In this document: positions 28,223 through 40,575 of the stretch, piece by piece
How the letters are laid out: each line of letters opens with the position of its first letter
Position numbering within the stretch: the first letter of the stretch is position 1
From: CAVSWN01 sp963770995
GTDB taxonomy: Bacteria > Acidobacteriota > Vicinamibacteria > Vicinamibacterales > CAVVIG01
Length of the DNA stretch: 64,000 nt
Assembly: GCA_963770995.1 (NCBI GenBank)
Contig: CAVYRS010000005.1
Span: 1,488,001-1,552,000, forward strand
Direction of reading: 5' to 3'
Program-made: the position numbers and the translations under genes
The notes under the pieces: generated by a model
The model's database searches: none
The model's input: only the letters and a program-made list of their open reading frames with translations
Told to the model about the DNA's origin: nothing

Positions 28223-30897
28223 CGCGTTTTCTGCGCAAGCTGCGGTGGCTGGCCGATCGGCGCCGCAAGGAGGCCGACCTCCGCGACGAGCTCGAGTTCC
28301 ATTTGACCGAGGAAGCCGACGAGCGAACCGCGGCTGGATTGACGACCGAGCAGGCTCGCGCCGCGGCTCGACGCGAGCTTGGCAACCTTGCGCTGATCGC
28401 TGAAGACACATCCGCCACGTGGGGATGGCCGCGGCTGGAGCAACTCGGGCACGACACGCGGCATGCGGCGCGAATGCTCGTGCGAAGCCCGGGATTCGCC
28501 GGCGTCGCCGTGCTCACGCTCGCGCTCGGCATCGGCGCAAACACGGCCATCTTCAGCGTCGTCCACTCAGTGCTGCTGAGGCCGCTGCCCTATTCCCAGC
28601 CTGACGAAATCTACAGCGTGGAAGTGGTCATTCCGGAGCGGCGCGATCAATTCGCGAGCCTGCCGGTCACCGTGCAGGCGTACTTGCAATGGAACAAAGC
28701 CGGCACTGTGTTCGGGGGGATCAGCGCCCTGAGGCCGTGGGAGTGCAACGTCACGAGCGATGGCGAACCGGAGCGTCTCGGCGGCGCTCGCGTGTCCGCC
28801 AACTTCTTCTCGTTTCTCGGCGTGCCGATCGCGCGAGGCCGCGAGTTCGCCGCGGACGAAGAACAGCCGGGGCGCGAACGCGTCGTCGTCATCAGCGACG
28901 CGCTGTGGCGGCGACGTTATGGCTCGGATGCCGGTGTGATCGGCAGGAAGATCGTCGTCAACGGCGAGGATCATGTGGTCATCGGCATCGCGTCACCGTC
29001 GCTGCTCATGCCGACCGGAACGCTCCTGCATCCGCTTCTTCCCTTCGCGCAGCGAATCGACATCTGGAAGCCCATCGCTCCGACCGTCGGAGAGATGAAG
29101 AACGAAAGCTGGGATCACGGCATTCTCGTCCGGATTCCGATGGGAACCAGCCGCGACCGCGCCAGCCGCGAGCTTGCCGGCGTGCTGAACGACATGGTCC
29201 ACGCGCAGATGCCCGACGTCAAAGCGGAAGCGCTCATCGATCTCGTGCCGGTTCGCGAGATCTTTTCCGGAAAAATCAGGCTCCGGCTTCTCCTCGTTTT
29301 CGCGGCATCTGCGCTGCTTCTGATGATCGCGTGCACGAACATGGTGAATCTGTTCCTCGCGAGGATGGCGAGCCGCGCCGGAGAATTCGCGACGCGGATC
29401 GCCCTCGGCGCCGGGCGGGCGCGGATTCTGAGTCACACGCTGACTGAAACGCTGTTGATTTCGCTCGTGGGGAGTGGACTCGGCGCGCTGATCGCGCGCT
29501 ACGGCGCGGGCGCGCTGGCGTCCTACGCGCCCGACGATGTGCGATTGCTGGCGGACGCCCGGCTGAACCTGCCAGTGCTAGCGTTCGCGACGACGGCGGG
29601 CCTGTTGACGGGAGTGGTCTGCGGGATCTTTCCCGCGTGGCAGGCACAACGTAAGAGCGGCGGCACCGACCTGCGTGAAAGCGCGCGGACGACGTTTGGC
29701 GGCGGTGGCGGGGCCCGCGCACGGCAGATGCTGGTCGGCGTCGAGATGGCACTCGGCACGGCGCTGCTCGCTTCCTCCGGCCTGCTCCTCCACAGTTTCG
29801 TCAACGTCATGGGCGCCGATCGCGGCTACCAGGTTGAGCGCGTGATGGCCGTGGACCTCTCGCTCTTCGGCGAACGCTATGCGGCTGCATCGGGCCGCGT
29901 CGCGTTCTATCGCACCCTCGTGGATCGCGTTCGCGGGCTTCCCGGCGTCCAGGCCGCAGGCACGGTCAGCGACCTGCCGGCCGTTGCGGCATCGACCGGG
30001 GCGAGCCGCACAGTCTTGTACGAGTCCGACACCAGCATGCAGCGCGTCATGCTGGCCAGGCCGGTGGCGATGATTCGAAGCGTGACCGCCGGATATTTCG
30101 CAGCCAGCGGAACGGCGCTCCGGGCCGGACGCCTGCTTGCAGACGACGAGCGAGACCTGGCCGCGGTGATCAGCGAGGCGCTTGCCCGTCGTCTCTGGCC
30201 ACAGGAACTGCTTCCGGCCGTCGTCGGCCGGCGCATCCGCCACGACTCGAGGGCGCCGCTCATGACCATCGTCGGCGTCGTGGAAGATGCGCGAGGGGGC
30301 GGCGTCGATCGCGAGCCGCTGCCGACAATCTATCGGCCGCATGGGCAATGGGCCAGCGGACCGATGACGCTGGTCGTGAAGAGCGCGCAGGATCCGGCTG
30401 CGATCGCGCCGGCGGTCCGCGCGGAGATCCGCTCGATGGATCCGAATCTGCCGATCTCCGCTATCCGGACAATGCGCGAGATCGTCTCGTCCACCGTGGC
30501 GCAGCGGCGCTTTCAGCTCGTGCTGACGTCGTTGTTCGCCGTCGTCGCGCTGATTCTCAGTGCCGTCGGCCTGTACGGCGTGGTCAGCTACGTCGTAGCG
30601 TGCCGTACCCGCGACATCGGCCTGCGGATGGCGCTCGGCGCGCTGCGGATCGATGTGATGCGCTGGGTGTTCGCGCACGGGATGCGGCCGGTTCTCGTGG
30701 GCCTCGGCGCCGGACTGGCGGCAACCATCACGATCGCCTGGATCCTTCGCAGCCTGCTCTTCGGAATCACACCAGCCGATCCTCTGTCGATCGGCGGCGG
30801 GGTGTTGGTGTTGTTGTTGACATCAGGACTCGCCTGCTATCTGCCCGCCCGCCGCGCGGCCGCGCTCGATCCGATGATCGCGCTTCGTCACGAATAG
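28219..30897 (+). CDS. ADOP-type ABC transporter permease (pair 3)
   Basis: 892 residues and intact, the same length as the pair-1 permease. N-terminal ADOP segment (RRRKEADLRDELEFHLTEEA), first helix (VLTLALGIGANTAIFSVVHS), MacB periplasmic domain, FtsX bundle (LMIACTNMVNLFLARMASRA), second periplasmic domain, and final bundle (SAVGLYGVVSYVVACRTRDI, GLACYLPARRAAALDP). Translation is coupled to PadR. The final codons and stop are duplicated 57 bp downstream together with a hairpin repeat. Confidence 0.95.
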   Translation: MTRFLRKLRWLADRRRKEADLRDELEFHLTEEADERTAAGLTTEQARAAARRELGNLALIAEDTSATWGWPRLEQLGHDTRHAARMLVRSPGFAGVAVLTLALGIGANTAIFSVVHSVLLRPLPYSQPDEIYSVEVVIPERRDQFASLPVTVQAYLQWNKAGTVFGGISALRPWECNVTSDGEPERLGGARVSANFFSFLGVPIARGREFAADEEQPGRERVVVISDALWRRRYGSDAGVIGRKIVVNGEDHVVIGIASPSLLMPTGTLLHPLLPFAQRIDIWKPIAPTVGEMKNESWDHGILVRIPMGTSRDRASRELAGVLNDMVHAQMPDVKAEALIDLVPVREIFSGKIRLRLLLVFAASALLLMIACTNMVNLFLARMASRAGEFATRIALGAGRARILSHTLTETLLISLVGSGLGALIARYGAGALASYAPDDVRLLADARLNLPVLAFATTAGLLTGVVCGIFPAWQAQRKSGGTDLRESARTTFGGGGGARARQMLVGVEMALGTALLASSGLLLHSFVNVMGADRGYQVERVMAVDLSLFGERYAAASGRVAFYRTLVDRVRGLPGVQAAGTVSDLPAVAASTGASRTVLYESDTSMQRVMLARPVAMIRSVTAGYFAASGTALRAGRLLADDERDLAAVISEALARRLWPQELLPAVVGRRIRHDSRAPLMTIVGVVEDARGGGVDREPLPTIYRPHGQWASGPMTLVVKSAQDPAAIAPAVRAEIRSMDPNLPISAIRTMREIVSSTVAQRRFQLVLTSLFAVVALILSAVGLYGVVSYVVACRTRDIGLRMALGALRIDVMRWVFAHGMRPVLVGLGAGLAATITIAWILRSLLFGITPADPLSIGGGVLVLLLTSGLACYLPARRAAALDPMIALRHE

Positions 30898-30984
30898 TCT
30901 GCTGTAGGTCCGGCTGAAGCCGGACCCCACGTACGGATTTCGTCACGAATAGGCTGCTGCACGTTCGGCCGAAGCCGGACCCCG
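30883..30984. repeat. 57-bp tandem duplication covering a gene end and a hairpin repeat
   Basis: TTCGTCACGAATAGTCTGCTG (30884 on, here one base past 20 if joined: TTCGTCACGAATAG + TCTGCTG) recurs at 30941 as TTCGTCACGAATAG + GCTGCTG, each followed by a GGTCCGGC/TTCGGCC hairpin. The first copy is the real 3' end of the ADOP gene. Confidence 0.75.
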
Positions 30985-31017
30985 TCCGTACGTGGGGTCC
31001 GCCTTTAGGCGGACCTG
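30908..31017. repeat. GGTCCGGC/GGTCCGCC hairpin cluster (three units)
   Basis: Two units of the AGCCGGACCCC type and one inverted unit (GTACGTGGGGTCCGCC + TTTA + GGCGGACC) fill the gap before the MFS gene. Each is a self-complementary hairpin with a CCCACGTAC tail. Confidence 0.9.
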
Positions 31018-31041
31018 ACGCCTGTCCGCTATATTGAGCAG

Positions 31042-32679
31042 ATGTCCGATTCGTCGCCTCGTGGCGAGATCCGCTACGCCACCGCCGGCCTGGTGCGGCT
31101 CACGAAGCCGCAACTCGTAGGCACGCTCATTGGTCTGTCACTCGCCGCCCTGCTCGCCGCGATCGACCAGACGATCGTCGGCACGGCGGAGCCGATGATC
31201 ATCGCTTCCCTTTCGGGCTTCGATCGCTACCCATGGGTCGCCACGGCGTACCTGTTGACGTCGACGCTGTCGGTTCCGATCTTCGCGAGCCTCTCCGACA
31301 TCTACGGCCGCAAGCCGTTCTTCCTCCTCGGCGCGATCCTGTTCGTCGTGACGTCGGCGTTGTGCGGCCTGGCCGGCCAACTCACCTTCATTCCGATCGA
31401 CGGGATGAATCAGCTGATTCTGTTCCGCAGCTTGCAGGGAGTCGGCGCCGGCATGGTGATGGGACTGCTCTTCACGATCGTCGGCGACATCTTCTCGCCG
31501 ACCGAGCGAGGAAAGTACGTCGGCCTGTTCTCCGCGGTGTGGGGCGTGGCGTCGATCTTCGGACCGACGCTCGGCGGATGGCTCACCGATCAGTGGTCGT
31601 GGCGTGCGTGCTTTTGGGTGAATCTTCCGGTCGGCGCCATCGCGGTCACGGCGATTTACCTCGAGTTCCCGCACATGAAACCGTGGGCGGCCGCGCGGCG
31701 CATCGACTGGACGGGTTTTGCGACGCTCACTGGCTGCGTCGTGCCGCTGCTGCTCGCGCTGACCTGGGTGCCCGAGCACGGGTGGGGTTCGACGCGTGTC
31801 GTGTCGCTGCTCGTTGTGGCGACGGTGATGCTCGCCGTGTTCATCTGGGTCGAGTTGCGAACAGCGGAGCCGATGATTCCACTGCAGCTGTTCACCAATC
31901 CCGTGATCCGCATTTGCTCGGTGTGCGTGTTCGTGCTTGGCGCCGGCATGTTCGGCGTCATCATCTACCTGCCGCTGTTCATGCAGGGCGTGATGGGCAT
32001 CTCGGCCACGCGGTCGGGCAACCTCCTGACGCCGCTCATGATGGGCGCGGTCCTCGGCAGCTTCGTGAGCGGACAAGCCGTCTCGCGGACCGGCCGGTAC
32101 AAGAACATCGCGATCATCGGGTCGGCGTTGCTCGCCGCCGGCATGATGCTCTTCGCCCGCATGGATCCCGAGACGACGAGGACCTATGTGGCGGTGGGGA
32201 TGATCGTCGCGGGACTCGGAATGGGTTTCGTTCAGCCGGTCTACACCGTGGCCGTGCAGAATGTGGCGCCGCGGAGCCAGATGGGCGCGGCCACCTCGTC
32301 GACGATCTTCTTTCGATCCATCGGCAGCACGGTCGGCGTCGCCGCGTTCGGATCGCTGATGCTCACGCAGTACCACGAGGAATTCGCGCGCGCGGTTCCC
32401 GCGCAGCTTCCGCCGCGCCTGCTGACCTACTTCTCGAACCCGCTGCTGCTGATGCAGATGCGACCGCAGATCGAGGCCGGCTTCGCGCAGGTGCCGAACG
32501 GACCGGCGATGCTGAACATGCTGTTCGGCGCGGTCCGCACATCGCTGTCGCACGGGCTCGAACGGATCTTCTTCTGGAGCGCGGTGATCATGACCGCCGC
32601 GGTCTTCCTCCATCTGATGCTTCGCAGCGAACCGCTCCGGACACGGACCCACGAGCCGGAGCTTCAGAACACCGCGTAG
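31042..32679 (+). CDS. DHA2-family (EmrB/QacA) MFS drug exporter
   Basis: A 545-residue, 14-helix proton-coupled exporter. The first helix carries the family motif AIDQTIVGTAEPMI, loop 2-3 the MFS motif A variant LSDIYGRKPFFLLG, and helix 5 motif C residues (SIFGPTLGGWLTD). It probably exports hydrophobic drugs. There is no linked membrane-fusion protein or regulator. Its last 16 bases overlap the 3' end of the convergent MatC-like gene. Confidence 0.93.
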   Translation: MSDSSPRGEIRYATAGLVRLTKPQLVGTLIGLSLAALLAAIDQTIVGTAEPMIIASLSGFDRYPWVATAYLLTSTLSVPIFASLSDIYGRKPFFLLGAILFVVTSALCGLAGQLTFIPIDGMNQLILFRSLQGVGAGMVMGLLFTIVGDIFSPTERGKYVGLFSAVWGVASIFGPTLGGWLTDQWSWRACFWVNLPVGAIAVTAIYLEFPHMKPWAAARRIDWTGFATLTGCVVPLLLALTWVPEHGWGSTRVVSLLVVATVMLAVFIWVELRTAEPMIPLQLFTNPVIRICSVCVFVLGAGMFGVIIYLPLFMQGVMGISATRSGNLLTPLMMGAVLGSFVSGQAVSRTGRYKNIAIIGSALLAAGMMLFARMDPETTRTYVAVGMIVAGLGMGFVQPVYTVAVQNVAPRSQMGAATSSTIFFRSIGSTVGVAAFGSLMLTQYHEEFARAVPAQLPPRLLTYFSNPLLLMQMRPQIEAGFAQVPNGPAMLNMLFGAVRTSLSHGLERIFFWSAVIMTAAVFLHLMLRSEPLRTRTHEPELQNTA

Positions 32680-33909
32680 CAGAAGATCGCGCCGACGACC
32701 GCCATCGAGAGGCCCCACGCCAGGAGCTTGTTGAAGAGGTCGCGGGTCTGCTCGCCGTGCGTCCCCGCCAGGCACAACGCGCCAATGGTCGAGAGCGGCG
32801 AGACGTCCACGAGATGTCCGCCGACGTTCATCGACGACGCGATCGCCACAGGATCCGCACCGCCCAAGCTGCTGCGCGAGGCCCGGCACCATCGGGAGAA
32901 ATGCCGGCAGCACAACCCCTGAGGTGCTGCTGTAGACGGAGATGATACCCGTTAGCAGGGCGACCACTGCGGTCACGGTGTCTTTGGTGGCGATTCTCGC
33001 GACCAGCGACACGAGCAGATCGATCCCCTGCGCCTTCTCCAGCAACGCAATCAGCACTGTCACGCCGCAGACCATCACGATCACCCGCCACGGCATCCGC
33101 TTGATCGCCTCTCCATCGTCCGCCGCCTTCAAGAGCACCAGCACGACCGAAGCGAGAAACGCACCCATGCCGACGTTGACCTCGAAGACGATGACGCTCA
33201 GGATGAGCGAGCCGATCACGGCGAGCGTCAACCAATGGCGGCGGTCGAACGCGATGTCGCTCGCCGGCGGACCGTCGGCTTCGGCAGACAGAACCTCTGT
33301 CGAGGCAAACAGCTTCAGCCCGCCGAACAGGAAATAGCCGGCGAAGGCGACCGTGGCGTGGGCGCCGAGGTTGTAGAGATAGGTCGGCACTTCGAGGCCG
33401 GCTAGGCCATTGCGGGCCATCAGGCTGTTCACGATGATGCCGGTCGGCGCAAACGGCGACAGCGAGCCCGAGTTGGCGCCGTTGCCGACCATGATTGCCA
33501 TCAGAAAAAGCGGGATGCGGATGCGGTCGGCCGTCGCCATCGCCATCGGCGCGAGGATCGCCGCCGTGGCGATGTTGCCCGGCCCCATCGACGCGAGCGC
33601 AGCCGCGAGAACGAAGAACATGATCGGGATCACACCCCGATTCCCCCGGCAGACGCGAACCGCATGGTGCGCCAGACGATCGAGCGTGCCGTTGCACTGC
33701 GCCAGCGAGAACAGCAGCGTCATGCCGGTCAGCGTCAGGAACAGCTGGCTCGGAAAGCCGCTCATCACCGTGGCCACCGGCATGCCGCCCGCGTAGACGC
33801 CGATGATCCACGCCAGCGCCACGGCGAGGACGCCCACATTGAGCGTCGTGACGCAGCTGACGACGATGGCGAGGGCGAGGGCGGCGACGGAGAGGACGGC
33901 GAGGCTCAT
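32664..33909 (-). CDS. MatC/SLC13-like dicarboxylate carrier (one frame break)
   Basis: A membrane carrier of about 410 residues and about 12 helices. The N-terminal region (VLAVALAWIIGVYAGG; GMTLLFSLAQCNGTLDRLA) matches the dicarboxylate carrier MatC N-terminal family, with conserved MGPGNIATAAILAPMAMA and NSGSLSPFAPTGIIVN. The C-terminal helices (ASSMNVGGHLVDVSPLSTIG; LSMAVVGAIFCYAVF) are read in another frame after about 32875. It is convergent with, and overlaps, the MFS gene. It probably imports malonate or a related dicarboxylate. Confidence 0.85.
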
Positions 33910-33943
33910 GATGACGACACGGCGACCGCATTGTAAGCGGCCC

Positions 33944-34014
33944 AGACATCTCCTAAGGCCGGAACCCTAACGGGTGAAGCAAGTTTTTCTGTTACAGCGC
34001 CTTAGGAGCTGTCT
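33944..34014. repeat. 16-bp inverted repeat between carrier genes
   Basis: AGACATCTCCTAAGGC (33944-33959) and GCCTTAGGAGCTGTCT (33999-34014) pair at 14 of 16 positions around a 39-bp loop that contains GTTTTTCTG. It lies upstream of both divergent genes (carrier start 33909, Nramp start 34129). Confidence 0.65.
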
Positions 34015-34017
34015 TAG

Positions 34018-34040
34018 GCGCGGCCGCGCTGCGGCCGCGC
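34018..34040. repeat. Perfect 10-bp GC hairpin
   Basis: GCGCGGCCGC, loop GCT, GCGGCCGCGC. It is an extremely stable stem with no T-run, directly after the inverted repeat at 33944-34014. Confidence 0.8.
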
Positions 34041-34045
34041 AACTA

Positions 34046-34108
34046 GTAGCGAAGATTCGCTGGCCCGCCACGTCCGTCATTCGGCGGTTGAGGGCGAAGC
34101 TTCGCTAC
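34046..34108. repeat. GTAGCGAAG...CTTCGCTAC element
   Basis: Perfect 9-bp ends GTAGCGAAG (34046-34054) and CTTCGCTAC (34100-34108) enclose GGCCCGCC and GGCGGTTGAGGGC. It resembles the CCCGCCTTCGC family and lies immediately before the Nramp-like gene. Confidence 0.6.
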
Positions 34109-34128
34109 AGTGATACTCTCTGCCCTGC

Positions 34129-35403
34129 TTGCCAGGCCAACCAGCGGCGGTTGTGGACGCACGCTCCACGAGCTTCCTCAAACTCGCCGGTCCCGGGCTC
34201 ATCGTCGCCGCAACCGGCATCGGTTCGGGCGACGTCGTGTCGGCGACCGTCGGCGGCGCGCGATACGGGCTCGTGCTGCTGTGGGCCATCCTCCTCGGGG
34301 CGTTCCTCAAGTTCGTCCTCAACGAGGGGATCGCGCGCTGGCAGTTGGCCACGGGCACGACCGCGCTGGAAGGATGGGTCGAGCACCTGCCCGGCTGGGT
34401 CAAGGTCTACTTTGCGGCCTACTTGATCTTCTGGACCGTGGCAGTCACCGCGGCGCTGACCAACGCGACCGGCCTCGGCATCGCCAACCTGACCGGCGGC
34501 GCGATTTCACAACGCTGGGGCGCCGTTGCGCACAGCCTCATCGGGTTCGCGTTCGTCCTCGTCGGCGGCTACGCCTGGTTCGAGCGGCTGATGAAGACGC
34601 TCATCGGCGTGATGGGGTTCAGCATCCTCTTCTGCGCGCTGATGACGCTCGACGGGCCGGGCCTCGCGCTTCGCGGCCTGCTCGTGCCGACGATCCCCGC
34701 CGGCAGCGGCAGTTACGTGCTCTCCCTGATCGGCGGCATCGGCGGCTCCATCACGATCCTGTCCTACAACTACTGGATGCGTGAGGAAGGGATCAGCGGC
34801 GCCCGGCAGCTCGGCTATGTCCGCGGGGACATCGGCATCGGGTACGTCTTCACGGCGCTCTTCGGCATGTCGATCATGGTGATCGCCAACGAGGCGTTCT
34901 TCAAACCGGGCATCACGATTACGGATGCGCAGGCCGTGCCGAAGATGGCGGCCACGCTGGGCACGCTGCTGGGCGCGTTCGGCGTCTACGCGTACTCGGT
35001 TGGGTTCTGGGCGGCAGTATTCGCGTCGCTGCTGGGTGTCTGGCAGAGCGTGCCGTACATCTATGCCGACTACTACGGCATCGTCAAACGCGTGTCGATC
35101 GAGGAGCGGCGTGCCTTGACGAAGGTGACGAGCATTCCCTATCGCGCGGCACTGGTCTTCATCACGCTTGCCCCGCTCCCATTTGCGTTTGTCGGTCGTC
35201 CCCTCTTCATCATCGTCGCCTACACGATCGTCGGCAGCCTGTTCATCCCGTTTCTCGCCGCGACGCTGCTCTATCTCAACAACCGCGTGGAGTGGAAGGC
35301 GTCCATTCCGAGGAATCACTGGACCACGAACGTCGTGCTCGTGGCGATCCTCGCGATGTTCCTCGTCATCGGCGCGCAGGAAGTCGCCAACGCGCTCTTC
35401 TAG
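34129..35403 (+). CDS. Nramp-like metal transporter lacking the DPGN motif
   Basis: About 11 membrane helices with Nramp architecture. Helix 1 reads GPGLIVAATGIGSGDVVSAT, where canonical Nramps have DPGN; here GSGD. Helix 6 has SYNYWMREEG in place of the MPH-containing motif. The usual transition-metal ligands (Asp and Asn of helix 1, Met of helix 6) are therefore missing, so the ion is unclear; a different divalent or hydrated ion is possible. TTG 34129 opens the frame; GTG 34153 is an equally good start. The Ser/Thr kinase starts 13 bases downstream. Confidence 0.82.
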   Translation: MPGQPAAVVDARSTSFLKLAGPGLIVAATGIGSGDVVSATVGGARYGLVLLWAILLGAFLKFVLNEGIARWQLATGTTALEGWVEHLPGWVKVYFAAYLIFWTVAVTAALTNATGLGIANLTGGAISQRWGAVAHSLIGFAFVLVGGYAWFERLMKTLIGVMGFSILFCALMTLDGPGLALRGLLVPTIPAGSGSYVLSLIGGIGGSITILSYNYWMREEGISGARQLGYVRGDIGIGYVFTALFGMSIMVIANEAFFKPGITITDAQAVPKMAATLGTLLGAFGVYAYSVGFWAAVFASLLGVWQSVPYIYADYYGIVKRVSIEERRALTKVTSIPYRAALVFITLAPLPFAFVGRPLFIIVAYTIVGSLFIPFLAATLLYLNNRVEWKASIPRNHWTTNVVLVAILAMFLVIGAQEVANALF

Positions 35404-35416
35404 ACGGCTGGCAAGA

Positions 35417-38109
<2,693 letters not shown>

Positions 38110-39676
38110 CTACGGAGCCTGCGGCTCCCAATCCTGAAGACGGACGCTTGAGATCACCACGCGTTTGCCGAAGTGCGCCGCGGGCCGGAAATCGGTGACG
38201 ACGACGCGCGCTTCGGCGAGTTGCGGTCCGCCAACCGGGTAGCGGATCGAGCCGGCGGGATCGTAGAACGGCAATGAGCCGACGAACCGGCTGACGCGCG
38301 TCCGGCAGGACGTGTCCGGGATACGGCGAGTAGTCGGGCGCACACATCGACACTTCAGGATTTCGTTGTCCGGTCGGGGCATGCTCGAGCACCAGGTCGA
38401 GACACGGCGGCCGCTCGCCGGGCTGCAGACAGCGAAAGAACACTCGCGTCCCGGCGTCGTTGACGATCGTGGTGCACCAGCCGATGCCGGGCATCCGCTG
38501 ATCGCCATCCCGGGCAGGAATGGCGTACGACGCGGCGGCGCGGAACAGCGTGAAGGTGTAGTCGATATGCACGTCGATCGGCTCGGCCTTGACGCGGTTG
38601 TAAATCGCTCCAGGGACTCGAATGCCGTGATGCACGAGAGCGTTGGCGCTGGTTCCCCGGAGCTCCAGGTCGTTGCCGACGCCCTGGTGCACGGTACGTC
38701 CATCGCGATCGATCAGCGTCACGTCCGAGCGATCGGCCAGCAGCCTCGTGTCCGCGGCCACGCCGGACACATGCACCGGGAGGAACACCGTGCGCGCGCC
38801 CTCTGCGCGGCGGCGCTGATTTTCCGCGGCGACATCGACCGCGCCGAATTCCGGCTTCTCCAGAATGTCGTCCAGATTCTGGCCGGCGGCGAGTCGGAAT
38901 CGCCCGTCGCCTGGCGCAAACGCGATCGCGATGCCTCGCTCGTCTCCCGCGCTAGCCGTCAGTACCTGATCGAGGCGAACGGCCGTTTGCCACGGCAGAA
39001 ACCTGACGAGGATGCCAACGACCAGCGCGCCGACAAATAGTGCCCGCGCGGCCCACGTCCGCCGCCAGCGGTATTGCAGGATCAGGACACCTGCGGCAGC
39101 ACCAAGCAGCAAGGCCTCCCGCACGAGAGACGGCACCCACGCGAACCCGGTCAGCGCGGTCGGAGCGGTCGCGCCGATGAGCGCCGGGACGATCAGCAGC
39201 GCCAGCACACCGAGAACGGCGACGACCGTTTCCGCCATGCTGCTCGTGAGCGCGGCGAACGCCAGCACCGGCATGGTGACAGTCAGCAGCACCCAGAACG
39301 CGCACGCGCCGGCCGCAGCGGCGGACTGACCGAGCGGAAAACCGTTCGCGAGTCCCTGCAGGAGGTCGGTCACGAACCACGGCCCCTGCACCAGCAGGAC
39401 GACGAAGAGGAGCTTGGCGAGGAAGAGATCGCGCCGCGCAATCGGCCGCACCAGCCAGTCCTGACGTGTGCCCGGAATCGGATCCTGATGCACGACCAGC
39501 ACGATCACGATCGCGGTGGCGAGAAGTATGAGGAGCGCAACGGGAACGCTCGGCAACGCGTTCGGAAGTTGACCCGCCTTGAACCGGGCCACGGCAAACA
39601 CGCCTTGCAGCACTGCCAGCGCGGCGACCAGCGGCCACAGCAGCAGACAGTCCTTCTTGAAAATGTGCCACACCAT
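38110..39676 (-). CDS. ABC-2 type permease of the GntR-linked exporter (one frame break)
   Basis: Membrane subunit: a cluster of six hydrophobic helices in the first 270 residues (LLWPLVAALAVLQGVFAVAR; VALLILLATAIVIVLVV; ETVVAVLGVLALLIVPALIG) followed by a large soluble domain of unknown fold. ATG 39676 overlaps the ATPase stop (TAATG). Near 38295 a GCGCG stretch shifts the frame; removing one base joins LPDRVSRFVGSLPFYDP to the C-terminus. It works with the ATPase upstream. Confidence 0.8.
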
Positions 39677-40575
39677 TACGACAACACTCCGTCGCGCGCC
39701 GCGGGCGCCATGGTCGTGAAAATGGATCGAAGGGTCATCGGCTTCGCGTCGATGTGGCGAACACCCTCGCACACCGTCCGAACGAGCTGCCCGAGCGTGT
39801 CGTCCGAGAACTGCGTATCGACAAACATCAGGACGTTGCCTTCCGCGCGCGCCTCGAGCCAGTGCGGCGGCAACGGACTCGGCACCCGAGCGGCAGCGTC
39901 GAGCGTCACGTAGACCTCTCGGCACCGCTCGGTCAGCTGCGTCATCGGCTCCTGGAACAGCATCCGGCCGGCGTGCAGGAACCCGACGTCGGTCGCGATG
40001 CCTTCGATCTCGCCGAGCTCGTGCGACGAGATCAGAATCGTCAGCTCGCCCGCCTGAGGAAGCAGCCCCCCAATCAGCTCGTCGCGCACGAGTGGATCGA
40101 GACCCGCGAAGGGCTCGTCCAGAATCAGGAGGCGGGGCCGGAACGGAAGCGCACACACGAGCGCCATCTTGAGCCGCATCCCGTGCGACAAATCCCGAAT
40201 CTTGCGCGACAGCGGCAGCTGCATATCGCGGAGCATCGTCGTCTCGAGCGCGCGATCCCAGGTTGGATAGAACGGCCGCAGGTACGCGAGATACTGCTCG
40301 ACGCTCAGGCCGCCAGGCAGTTCCTGGTTTTCGGAGACGTAGCCGACGCTCGCCAGCTCGCGAGGCGAGATGGCACGGGAGTCGACGCCGAGAATAGCCG
40401 CGCGCCCACGCGACGGCTGCAGCAGGTTGACGAGCACCTTGATCGTCGTCGTCTTGCCGGCGCCGTTGGGACCGACGAGGGCGAACGCGCTGCCTTCGGC
40501 AACGCAGAACTCGAGTTCTTTCAGCGCGTCGAACCGGCCGTACTGCTTCCACAGATCGTGGACCTCGACTATCAC
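39676..40575 (-). CDS. ABC transporter ATP-binding protein
   Basis: 299 residues with Walker A GPNGAGKTT, Q-loop SENQELPGG, a degenerate signature LSHGMRLKMA, Walker B LLILDEPFAGLDP and H-loop SSHELGEIE. It resembles YtrB/ABC-2 exporters. GTG 40575 overlaps the GntR stop (GTGA), giving a coupled GntR-ATPase-permease operon. Confidence 0.93.
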   Translation of the reverse strand: MIVEVHDLWKQYGRFDALKELEFCVAEGSAFALVGPNGAGKTTTIKVLVNLLQPSRGRAAILGVDSRAISPRELASVGYVSENQELPGGLSVEQYLAYLRPFYPTWDRALETTMLRDMQLPLSRKIRDLSHGMRLKMALVCALPFRPRLLILDEPFAGLDPLVRDELIGGLLPQAGELTILISSHELGEIEGIATDVGFLHAGRMLFQEPMTQLTERCREVYVTLDAAARVPSPLPPHWLEARAEGNVLMFVDTQFSDDTLGQLVRTVCEGVRHIDAKPMTLRSIFTTMAPAARDGVLS

